Below, piece after piece: positions 1-5,244 of a stretch of DNA of 5,244 nucleotides. Source of the DNA: Candidatus Zixiibacteriota bacterium (GTDB lineage Bacteria > Zixibacteria > MSB-5A5 > SM1-73); NCBI GenBank assembly GCA_023127875.1, contig JAGMFA010000147.1, positions 1 to 5,244 of the forward strand. The letters are read 5' to 3'. The translations under genes were made by a program, and so were the position numbers. Below the pieces are notes generated by a model. It did no database searches and was not told where the DNA came from. It saw nothing but the letters and a program-made list of their open reading frames with translations. Each line of letters begins with the position of its first letter. Position 1 is the first letter of the stretch.

Positions 1-406
1 CCAACGCATTTCTGAATTTAGCAAACTTCGCCTTCAAGGTCGTGAAATCAGCCTCATAGTTTCTTTGACCAAGAAGATAGTCAAGAACCTGTTTCACTCT
101 TTCTGCCTGATCGGAGGCAAGACACTCTAAAATTGATTTTTTCACATCCTCCCATACACTTCCCAGACTCAAATAACCGTTTTGGATCGTATAATGCTTT
201 CCATAGTAGTTCTCAGGAAAGCTCGCCGGCTTTTTCATCCCTTTGCCAAGCAAATCTTCTTGAACCTGATTTATCAACTCCACAAGCTTTTCGTCATCCA
301 GCTTCTGAGCATATTCTGTAGCCTTCAGAACATCCATACCACAGCAAAGCCGTAATAATTCTTGCCTTTCAACCAATTTTTCTTGATCAATTACAGATTC
401 GTTCAT
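1..406 (-). CDS. Unrecognised protein coupled to the DNA methyltransferase (3' part missing)
   Basis: I do not recognise this protein. The reading frame runs from an ATG at 406-404 to the window edge without a stop, giving 135 complete codons, so the C-terminus is missing. The first 55 residues look like charged, Leu/Glu/Gln-rich helices. A Pro- and Tyr-containing stretch follows (about 60-80, including PENYYGKHYTIQNGY), then another helical segment (84-113) and a Lys/Phe-rich end. There is no signal peptide or membrane segment. The ATG overlaps the stop of the methyltransferase gene by four bases (ATGA at 406-403). There is only a weak purine-rich stretch upstream, so translation is probably coupled to that gene. 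By position it is likely a partner of the methylase, for example an accessory, ATPase or specificity protein of the same system, but nothing visible assigns a role. The real reading frame is well supported; the function is not. Confidence 0.8.
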   Translation of the reverse strand, partial: MNESVIDQEKLVERQELLRLCCGMDVLKATEYAQKLDDEKLVELINQVQEDLLGKGMKKPASFPENYYGKHYTIQNGYLSLGSVWEDVKKSILECLASDQAERVKQVLDYLLGQRNYEADFTTLKAKFAKFRNAL

Positions 407-3108
407 ACTTCAACCCATTTTTTGATCTTGTTGAGATCGATCTTTGACACATCCTTTCTTACATCCAAGTCACTAAACAAAATATATCCAATCTTTTTGG
501 TCAGACTATCTTTGATATTCGCTGGCGACTTCAATTTTCTTTCGACTTTCGATTTCCTTTTGTCTGGAACCACCAAATAGGCCTCTATGGTTACATTCGG
601 CTGACAGGCAAAGAGATTTCTAAAACGATTGATGCCACTATCGATAGTCGTAGTCTTCTCCACCTCAAATGCTGATACAATCGCATCTCCTTTGAGCCAG
701 AGAACGTCAATCTCCGTTATATGACGAAAACCTTCTTGGCTGATGCCGTACTGAACATTGTTTGCCATCGGAATAGAAAGGTTACGAAACTCTCTATACT
801 TTTTCTGCTCTGTTCTTCCGATGTGCGAGGCAAGTTCTTCTCTTGCTCCTAATTCGACCAATCTTCTGATCATCAGATCATGTTCTGATTCTTCATTTAC
901 CTTAACGATCTCTCCGATCTTTTCTTCGATCAAGTCCAGCTGTTTTTCTCTCGCAACATCCTCTTTTAATTTCCATACTTCCCTTTTGTTTTTCGGACCG
1001 GGCACAAGCTGAGCGATCCTATTCAGGACCCTTGAGATTTCACCATATTCAGCCGCATTGCTGTTTATTAAGTTAGTGTAGATTTCATTTAGAATTTCAT
1101 CCTGGGTGGCATACCCATGTTTGTAAAGAAGCCTTCTAATTAGATATTCTAATCTGGCTTCTACTGGAACGAAATCCAGAACCCTAAAGTCTTCCTTATA
1201 ATGACTCTTACTGTAATCAGCAAGATAGTCTCTCAGCCTATTTCCAAGATTCTCCTTGAAATACCATTTTCCGTCTTTCTCTGTGAAACTCTCTCTTAAA
1301 TAGGAAGGCAAGTTCTTTTCCTGGATTTTTTCTAATAAGTCGTTGTTGAGCAAAAAGGGTATCAACTTCATATGAATGGTGCTTATAGAAGCTCCTCCTT
1401 CCTTTCCCCCATGGTGCAATATAGATTCGGCGGCCAATTCTTGAATTTTTTTCTCTACTTCAACATAAGGGATTATCTTTTTATGAGGGAGCCTCTCGGC
1501 CTTTTGAAACGACACAACAAAATCCCCAAGCATCGAGCCACTTCTTTTCAGATATACAGCTGTATCAAATGCTTTTATAGATGCTTGGTAGATCATCCCA
1601 TCTTCTTCAGCCAAGGAGAAACCTGCATCATGTGCTGCTAGGTGTATGGCGTTCCAAACCCTGAACTCCCGGCTATGAAAGGTCATAACCATCCAACCAT
1701 TGGGTTTCAAGACTCTGCGACATTCTTGAAATATCTCAACCATGAGATTGCGATATTCCTTTATTGTTTTAGCACCTTCGAAGTCAGGATTTCTATCAAA
1801 TATTGCTTCTTTCTGATTGTCAATTAAATTAGTTAAACCGAAGAGGTCCTTGTTCCAGATTACGTAGAAATTACATAGCTCAGCATAGTTTACGTTGCCC
1901 CCATACGGAGGGTCGGTTACTATAACATCTATAGCTTCATCTGAGATTGGCAAATTATGGGAGGACTGGGTAAGTACCCAAGCATTTGTTTCAGCATTTT
2001 CTTCCAGGTCTTCCGGCAATAAGGTTGTTTCAATTTTTACCTTTCCGATTGTCCTCTGGCTTTCTTTTTTACCTGCTAGAGTAGCTTTAAACCTATTTTT
2101 GAAGGAATTCCAGATATTTATCTCACAGAATACCTCAGGCGGCCAGAAATCATGTCGCCCCCACCCGACTGGTTTACCCCGTTTTCTGTAGCTCATCTTA
2201 GTCGCCCAATTCAAGGTGGAAGAAAAAGTTAACTTTAAAAGTTCGTATATCTCTCTGCTATATTTACCTTGCTCAATCGACCCATTAAGTGTTGAGCAGG
2301 CGATTAGGTTTCTGGGGGTGAACATTCTGTAATAGTGCGTTATGCCTTTAGCGAACAAAGCGCTCTCACGTTCCAGATTACTTGGCGGTAATCTATCCGT
2401 TGGGTAGTCTACCTTTTTTTCTCTGACCATATTGTCAAAAACGTCAAGCATTTTCAATTCGTCTCCGCTGGGTTCCTGACAAAACTCGTTCATGCAGTAA
2501 TGGCATCTTCCTCCCACAAGACACAAAACTAATCCTTTTCTTTTCGACCTCGACGGAATGATCGCTTTCTTGCACTCAGCACACTGATATCTTCCTGGGC
2601 TCGTTTTCTTTGTTTTTGCAATGATGATATCCTCTCCACAATTTTCACATTGAATCACAGTACTCCATTCAAACCAATCCGCTGGCGTGTTTTTCTCACA
2701 CTTAGGGCATTTAGTCATATATAGCTCAAAAATCTCATCCTTCACCTTTGCTTCAATCTCGGCAAATGCCTGCTGAAGCTCGTCCAGATCAACATCTATG
2801 ACCTCCATCCTGGTGATGAAAGTCGCCATGGGATTTATGTCCACCCCGATCACTTTTCTTTTCAGCGTGAGCCCCTCAACGACCGTCACTCCACCACCAC
2901 AGAAAGGATCCAGAATAATGTTTCCCGGGTTAGAGTAATGCTTAATCAACTCTCGGAAAACCGAATAAGGTCTCCGGGCAAAATACCGGTGCATCTTATA
3001 GACCGGGGTGTGCGGCTTAGCAATTGTGCCGTGGTCTATTGGTTTGATCTTATCTAAGTCTTTTAGTGAGTCCTTTTCTGACATTTCTCTCTTTTCTCGC
3101 TCGTACAA
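403..3108 (-). CDS. DNA adenine methyltransferase with zinc ribbons and a C-terminal nuclease-like domain
   Basis: This 901-residue protein probably methylates adenine in DNA (N6) and may also cleave DNA. The N-terminus has a MHRYFARRP segment (39-47), SAM-binding motif I DPFCGGG (67-73) and VDINP (89-93). Catalytic motif IV is DPPY (399-402). The order I, then insert, then IV fits the alpha class. The insert holds cysteine pairs at 134/137, 154/157, 176/179 and 202/205, typical of zinc ribbons, so the family resembles Zn-ribbon adenine methylases (COG1743/DUF1156-like, from memory). Residues about 650-716 look like a winged helix. The C-terminal region (about 740-880) has D801, E815 and E817 in IDVLWL...FEVEKTT, a pattern seen in PD-(D/E)XK-type domains. 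I chose the TTG start because GAGGAG lies six bases upstream; an in-frame ATG at 3084-3082 (residue 9) is the alternative. The gene overlaps the downstream gene. A restriction-modification or phage-defence role is inferred; the methylase call is firm, the nuclease call is moderate. Confidence 0.92.
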   Translation of the reverse strand: MYEREKREMSEKDSLKDLDKIKPIDHGTIAKPHTPVYKMHRYFARRPYSVFRELIKHYSNPGNIILDPFCGGGVTVVEGLTLKRKVIGVDINPMATFITRMEVIDVDLDELQQAFAEIEAKVKDEIFELYMTKCPKCEKNTPADWFEWSTVIQCENCGEDIIIAKTKKTSPGRYQCAECKKAIIPSRSKRKGLVLCLVGGRCHYCMNEFCQEPSGDELKMLDVFDNMVREKKVDYPTDRLPPSNLERESALFAKGITHYYRMFTPRNLIACSTLNGSIEQGKYSREIYELLKLTFSSTLNWATKMSYRKRGKPVGWGRHDFWPPEVFCEINIWNSFKNRFKATLAGKKESQRTIGKVKIETTLLPEDLEENAETNAWVLTQSSHNLPISDEAIDVIVTDPPYGGNVNYAELCNFYVIWNKDLFGLTNLIDNQKEAIFDRNPDFEGAKTIKEYRNLMVEIFQECRRVLKPNGWMVMTFHSREFRVWNAIHLAAHDAGFSLAEEDGMIYQASIKAFDTAVYLKRSGSMLGDFVVSFQKAERLPHKKIIPYVEVEKKIQELAAESILHHGGKEGGASISTIHMKLIPFLLNNDLLEKIQEKNLPSYLRESFTEKDGKWYFKENLGNRLRDYLADYSKSHYKEDFRVLDFVPVEARLEYLIRRLLYKHGYATQDEILNEIYTNLINSNAAEYGEISRVLNRIAQLVPGPKNKREVWKLKEDVAREKQLDLIEEKIGEIVKVNEESEHDLMIRRLVELGAREELASHIGRTEQKKYREFRNLSIPMANNVQYGISQEGFRHITEIDVLWLKGDAIVSAFEVEKTTTIDSGINRFRNLFACQPNVTIEAYLVVPDKRKSKVERKLKSPANIKDSLTKKIGYILFSDLDVRKDVSKIDLNKIKKWVEV

Positions 3109-3114
3109 TTAAGT

Positions 3115-3120
3115 CTCCTC
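3115..3120 (-). promoter_or_regulatory. Ribosome binding site GAGGAG that supports the TTG start
   Basis: On the minus strand GAGGAG is followed by the six bases ACTTAA and then TTG (3108-3106). This spacing is close to ideal. The nearest in-frame ATG, 24 bases further on, has only a purine-rich run (AAAAGAGAGAA) directly against it. The site therefore favours the TTG as the true start of the methyltransferase. A TTG start usually lowers translation, which would suit a potentially toxic restriction protein, though that is inference. Confidence 0.65.
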
Positions 3121-3141
3121 GTCCGATACCACTATCATTGC

Positions 3142-3200
3142 CGTCACGGACCAGGCGTCCATTCTCCCGCCAAAGGCGGGATCAGGACAAGTCCGTGACG
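3142..3200. repeat. 59-bp triple-nested palindrome (REP-like hairpin)
   Basis: Three perfect stems are nested. The outer arms are CGTCACGGAC (3142-3151) and GTCCGTGACG (3191-3200), 10 bp. The middle arms are GTCC (3157-3160) and GGAC (3185-3188). The inner arms are TCCCGCC (3165-3171) and GGCGGGA (3175-3181), with an AAA loop. That is 21 base pairs in 59 bases, so it should fold as RNA or as a DNA cruciform. It fills the gap between the carrier-protein gene and the methyltransferase. There is no T-run after it on the minus strand, so it is not a textbook intrinsic terminator, though it could protect or attenuate the transcript. It looks like a dispersed intergenic repeat, and I cannot count copies from one window. 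The rest of the 139-base gap holds nothing I can support beyond the methyltransferase ribosome binding site. Confidence 0.8.
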
Positions 3201-3247
3201 AACAGGGAACAAAACCTCCGCTGCGAACGGACAAGCTGAGGGATATC

Positions 3248-3484
3248 TTACTTTTTGCATTCGTTGATTGTTTCGATAATTTTGTTTACCGTCTCAAAAT
3301 TCTCAACGACTCCTTTCTCATCCGGGATTTTCACCCCAAATTTCTTATCTATAAATGCCACCAAAGAGACGATGGAGAGCGAATCGATCAATCCTGAGGA
3401 TATCAAAGGAGTGGTCTCATCAATCTCTTCGTCCGGGTCTTCCACAAATTCCTTTTTTATGTAGGCAATCAGTTCCTCTTTCAT
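3248..3484 (-). CDS. Acyl carrier protein (stand-alone phosphopantetheine carrier)
   Basis: This 78-residue protein is a complete acyl carrier protein of normal length. It carries an acyl or aminoacyl group as a thioester on a 4'-phosphopantetheine arm, attached by a phosphopantetheinyl transferase to Ser35 in the motif GLIDSLS (31-37). The protein is acidic (18 Asp/Glu against 10 Lys, no Arg), as usual for carriers. The first helix (1-13), the loop with PLISSG and the FGVKIPDE segment (49-56) fit the four-helix fold. The motif is GLIDSLS rather than the LGADSLD of fatty-acid-synthesis AcpP. It therefore looks more like the dedicated carriers that partner with adenylating enzymes or small biosynthetic operons. 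The ATG has a consensus AAGGAGG five bases upstream. It lies downstream of the acetyl-CoA synthetase gene on the same strand, but a mobile element separates them, and no partner enzyme is identified here. Confidence 0.93.
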   Translation of the reverse strand: MKEELIAYIKKEFVEDPDEEIDETTPLISSGLIDSLSIVSLVAFIDKKFGVKIPDEKGVVENFETVNKIIETINECKK

Positions 3485-3489
3485 GTATG

Positions 3490-3496
3490 CCTCCTT
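3490..3496 (-). promoter_or_regulatory. Consensus Shine-Dalgarno site of the acyl carrier protein gene
   Basis: AAGGAGG on the minus strand, with five bases (CATAC) to the ATG. It is a near-perfect match to the anti-Shine-Dalgarno sequence, fixes the start of the carrier protein and suggests strong translation. Confidence 0.8.
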
Positions 3497-3510
3497 CTAA
3501 AGTTCTTAAG

Positions 3511-3516
3511 ATTATA
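3511..3516 (-). promoter_or_regulatory. Possible -10 box (TATAAT) for the carrier-protein gene
   Basis: The minus strand reads TTAGTATAATCTTAAG here, with an exact TATAAT 26 bases before the carrier-protein ATG. No good TTGACA-like -35 box lies 16-18 bases upstream; that position falls inside the mobile element (bases such as GCAGTT). The sequence that would have been there before insertion has no clear -35 either. A single hexamer in an AT-rich gap can arise by chance, so this is a candidate only. Confidence 0.35.
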
Positions 3517-3520
3517 CTAA
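3516..3520. repeat. Target-site duplication ACTAA, left copy
   Basis: ACTAA directly abuts the left terminal inverted repeat of the mobile element and is repeated exactly at 3708-3712, directly abutting the other end. A 5-bp duplication fits transposition with a five-base staggered cut. Confidence 0.7.
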
Positions 3521-3560
3521 GAGGTCTCTGAAAAACTGCTAGGAGAGGAGAATTTGGAGT

Positions 3561-3617
3561 GTTCACCTTCCTTCGACAAGCTCAGGACGGTGAGCAAAGT
3601 CGAACCGTTAGGTGAAC
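3561..3617. repeat. Nested hairpin inside the MITE (REP-like)
   Basis: Three nested stems are visible: GTTCACCT (3561-3568) with AGGTGAAC (3610-3617), TTCGAC (3572-3577) with GTCGAA (3599-3604), and GCTCA (3580-3584) with TGAGC (3591-3595) around the loop GGACGG. The core TTCGACAAGCTCAGGA resembles, from memory, a short dispersed repeat found in many bacterial genomes. If that is right, a REP-like unit is carried inside the MITE. Confidence 0.65.
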
Positions 3618-3639
3618 CATATGAAAGCTCTGGACAAGA

Positions 3640-3678
3640 GGTTTTAGGTCAAGCTAAAGCTTGACACTCCATAAAACC
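3640..3678. repeat. Second hairpin inside the MITE
   Basis: GGTTTTA (3640-3646) pairs with TAAAACC (3672-3678), and inside it GTCAAGCT (3648-3655) pairs with AGCTTGAC (3658-3665) across an AA loop. Its inner right arm overlaps the ACACTCC arm of the larger MITE fold, so the two structures compete. On neither strand does a clean T-run follow, so a terminator role is not supported. Confidence 0.6.
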
Positions 3679-3707
3679 CTTCCCAATTTGACTTTTTCAG
3701 AGGTCTC

Positions 3708-3712
3708 ACTAA
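3708..3712. repeat. Target-site duplication ACTAA, right copy
   Basis: Exact second copy of the ACTAA that borders the other end of the mobile element, directly next to the right terminal inverted repeat. Removing the element and one copy would restore an uninterrupted gap between the synthetase and carrier-protein genes. Confidence 0.7.
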
Positions 3713-3861
3713 AAACTTTCGTTAAATTTTATGGCTAATCCAACTTTCAAACATTTTCGTAACGGTTAACGTTGTGAATATTCGTAATGAGAACCGGGAA
3801 TCGAAAGCCGAATCCCGATACCAACTTCGATACCGACAAACCAGTTTCAAAAACTCTCTTC
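3713..3861. other. Intergenic remainder downstream of acetyl-CoA synthetase
   Basis: This AT-rich spacer contains no supportable gene. An imperfect hairpin, CGGGAATCG (3795-3803) and CGAATCCCG (3809-3817) with one A-A mismatch, lies about 45 bases past the synthetase stop. It has no T-run on the minus strand, so it is at most a weak terminator. CGATACC occurs twice in direct orientation (3816-3822 and 3828-3834) with a 12-base period. With the MITE and the carrier-protein leader, this makes up the whole 377-base gap. Confidence 0.5.
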
Positions 3862-5244
3862 TTAATCATTCTCCAAAGTGGACAGATCACCTACTGGTTC
3901 CCCTCTCTCCTGAGCGCGCAAGACCCTTCTCATGATCTTGCCGCTTCGGGTCTTGGGCAGAGAGTCGACGAATTCGATCTCCTGCGGCATGGCTATGGAT
4001 GATAACTTCTTACGAATGAAGTTCATGATAGAAAGCTCCAGATCATCTGTTGGTTCGAATCCGGGTTTTAAAGCCACAAACGCTTTAACCACCTCCATGT
4101 TTATCTCATTCGGTTTCCCTATGGCGGCAGATTCTGCCACAGCTTCATGTTCCAAAAGTACGGATTCTATTTCAAAGGGACCAACCAAGTGTCCGGCGAC
4201 ATTGATCACATCGTCATCCCGTCCCATAAACCAGAAATATCCATCCTCATCAATGCTTGACCTGTCACCAGTTATATACCACCCATTCTTGAATTTGCTC
4301 TCATAGCCACTTTTATTGTCCCAGTAGGTTCGGAATATCGAGGGCCAGGATGGTTTTAGGGCTAAAAGTCCAGGTTTGTTTTTTTCGGTAATAGGTTCAA
4401 ATTCGTGGCTCAAAACTGCGGCCCTTATGCCAGGAAAGGCTTTGCCCATCGATCCCGGCTTGATTTCCATTCCGGGATAATTTGAAATCAAGATGCACCC
4501 GGTCTCTGTCTGCCACCAGGTGTCATGGAAAGGTAAGCCATAAGCTTCCTCAGACCAGATAACGGCTTCAGGATTAAGTGGTTCACCCACCGAGCATAGA
4601 TGCCTTAGGGACGAAAGATCAAATTTCTTAACAATCTCCTTTCCTGCTTTCATCAACATCCGAATAGCCGTAGGGGCGGAATACCAAACCGTTATCTTAT
4701 GTTTTTGGATCAATTCATACCATTTTTCCGGAACAAAGCCTCCATCCAGCACCACCTGGGTTATGCCCAAACTCCAGGGACCAATGATTCCGTAAGATGT
4801 GCCCGTAACCCATCCCGGATCTGCGGTACACCAATAGATATCATCCGGTCTTAAGTCCAGAACCCATTTGCTGGTCAAGTATTGAGAGAGGATGGAGGAA
4901 TGAACATGCAGTGCTCCTTTGGGCTGTCCTGTTGTGCCGGAAGTATAGTGGAGCACTGAGGACGTCTCTGCAGTCGTAGGATGGGGCTCAAATGATTCGA
5001 TCCGGGGAGCTTTGCTAAACGAAAATGCCATTTCTCGCTCTTTAACCGGAATGCTCTCATCTTCTGAGACCACCACAACATGTCTTAGGTCCGGAAGCTT
5101 ATCCTTGATCTTTCTTATTCTGGGCACAAGCTTTCTGGTGGTCAAAACAGCGGAGGCATTACAGTTCTGGAGTCTGGTAAGGAGTGAATCCTCTCCGAAA
5201 GCGGAAAAGAGAGGCACCACAATTCCTCCCATTTTCAAAATCCC
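3862..5244 (-). CDS. acsA: AMP-forming acetyl-CoA synthetase (5' part missing)
   Basis: This cytoplasmic enzyme activates acetate, or a similar short acid, with ATP to acetyl-AMP and then forms acetyl-CoA. Counting from the first full codon at 5244, the 460 visible residues contain the ATP-binding loop YTSGTTGQPKG (100-110), SVGEP (218-222), DTWWQTETG (241-249), YITGDR (323-328), the hinge GRDDDVINVAGH (341-352) and PKTRSGKIMRR (430-439). The catalytic lysine of the last motif (436) is the usual target of regulatory acetylation in the family. The paired Trp in DTWWQTETG is typical of acetate-specific enzymes, where it narrows the acyl pocket, and the GDLSTLEND end also matches acetyl-CoA synthetases. 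AcsA-type proteins are about 570 residues, so roughly 110 N-terminal residues lie beyond the window. The frame is open through the edge; the TTG and ATG near 5230-5238 are internal codons, not starts. A propionate or other acyl substrate cannot be excluded. Confidence 0.93.
   Translation of the reverse strand, partial: GILKMGGIVVPLFSAFGEDSLLTRLQNCNASAVLTTRKLVPRIRKIKDKLPDLRHVVVVSEDESIPVKEREMAFSFSKAPRIESFEPHPTTAETSSVLHYTSGTTGQPKGALHVHSSILSQYLTSKWVLDLRPDDIYWCTADPGWVTGTSYGIIGPWSLGITQVVLDGGFVPEKWYELIQKHKITVWYSAPTAIRMLMKAGKEIVKKFDLSSLRHLCSVGEPLNPEAVIWSEEAYGLPFHDTWWQTETGCILISNYPGMEIKPGSMGKAFPGIRAAVLSHEFEPITEKNKPGLLALKPSWPSIFRTYWDNKSGYESKFKNGWYITGDRSSIDEDGYFWFMGRDDDVINVAGHLVGPFEIESVLLEHEAVAESAAIGKPNEINMEVVKAFVALKPGFEPTDDLELSIMNFIRKKLSSIAMPQEIEFVDSLPKTRSGKIMRRVLRAQERGEPVGDLSTLEND

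Larger units (their letters stand above)
3521..3707. mobile_element. 187-bp MITE-like non-autonomous transposable element
   Basis: The left end GAGGTCTCTGAAAAACT (3521-3537) matches the inverted right end GAGACCTCTGAAAAAGT (3707-3691) at 14 of 17 positions. Both ends are flanked by the same ACTAA. The element holds no reading frame of note, so it must have been moved by a transposase encoded elsewhere. The interior is rich in inverted repeats: GGAGTGT (3556-3562) with ACACTCC (3664-3670) encloses two sub-hairpins that are listed separately. The whole element can thus fold into a branched structure. It lies between the acetyl-CoA synthetase and carrier-protein genes, and its left end borders the possible -10 box of the latter. 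The insertion-sequence family is not identified; the ends and the target duplication should let a search find the parent element. Confidence 0.8.

Noticed and set aside
133..580. Short plus-strand reading frames at 133-321 and 362-580
   Set aside because: They lie antisense to the minus-strand partner gene and the methyltransferase, have low-complexity Ser/Phe-rich translations and lack ribosome binding sites.
758..2191. Plus-strand reading frames within the methyltransferase (758-1012, 1372-1641, 1642-1827, 1895-2191)
   Set aside because: All are shadows of a gene whose minus-strand translation shows clear conserved motifs; none has recognisable domains.
3142..3200. Nested palindrome as an intrinsic terminator of the carrier-protein gene
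   Set aside because: The stem is strong but is followed on the minus strand by GCAATGATAG rather than a T-run, so a repeat element is the safer call.
3255..3464. Plus-strand frame opposite the acyl carrier protein
   Set aside because: The minus-strand frame has a phosphopantetheine motif and a consensus ribosome binding site; the plus-strand one is Ser-rich shadow.
3795..3817. Hairpin as an intrinsic terminator for acetyl-CoA synthetase
   Set aside because: The stem has a central mismatch and no T-run follows on the minus strand.
3816..3834. CGATACC direct repeats as a CRISPR or iteron array
   Set aside because: There are only two seven-base copies at a 12-base period, too few and too short for either.
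3787..4306. Plus-strand frames at 3787-4002 and 3932-4306
   Set aside because: They overlap the conserved C-terminal part of acetyl-CoA synthetase and show no family signature.
4875..5081. Second minus-strand frame inside acetyl-CoA synthetase
   Set aside because: It is an alternative frame of the synthetase, whose own frame is continuous through this region; there is no frameshift.

Overview
The window is bacterial chromosomal DNA of moderate G+C content. Evidence for bacteria is a consensus Shine-Dalgarno sequence (AAGGAGG) before a small gene, a TATAAT box, a TTG start with its own GAGGAG site, and gene families typical of bacteria. I cannot place it in a phylum. The small nested-hairpin repeats between genes resemble those seen in genomes of uncultured bacteria, but that impression comes from memory and was not searched. 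All real genes lie on the minus strand, so transcription runs from position 5244 towards position 1.

Reading in the direction of transcription, the window opens inside an AMP-forming acetyl-CoA synthetase (5244-3862, 5' end missing). A 377-base gap follows. It contains a 187-bp non-coding element with 17-bp imperfect terminal inverted repeats and a perfect 5-bp direct duplication (ACTAA) on both sides. This is the signature of a MITE, a non-autonomous transposable element, and its interior is packed with nested hairpins. It sits immediately upstream of a TATAAT box and a 78-residue acyl carrier protein gene (3484-3248). The carrier protein is of the stand-alone 'GLIDSLS' type rather than the fatty-acid-synthesis AcpP type, so it may work with an adenylating enzyme. 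Whether it works with the neighbouring synthetase is unknown.

A second gap (3247-3109) carries a 59-bp triple-nested palindrome. After it comes the main item of interest, a 901-residue protein (3108-403). Its N-terminal half is an adenine-type DNA methyltransferase with cysteine-pair zinc-ribbon motifs between methylase motifs I and IV. A probable winged-helix segment follows, and the C-terminal domain carries a D-x13-E-x-E pattern of the PD-(D/E)XK nuclease-like kind. Modification and possible cleavage modules in one chain suggest a restriction-modification or phage-defence protein. Its stop codon overlaps the ATG of the next gene (406-1, running off the window) in an ATGA arrangement, so an unrecognised partner protein is translationally coupled to it. 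The rest of this presumed defence operon lies beyond position 1.

The window therefore joins a metabolic segment (acetyl-CoA synthetase and carrier protein) to the start of a probable defence operon, with a mobile element and a palindromic repeat at the two junctions. I found no tRNA, rRNA or CRISPR array and no convincing plus-strand gene.
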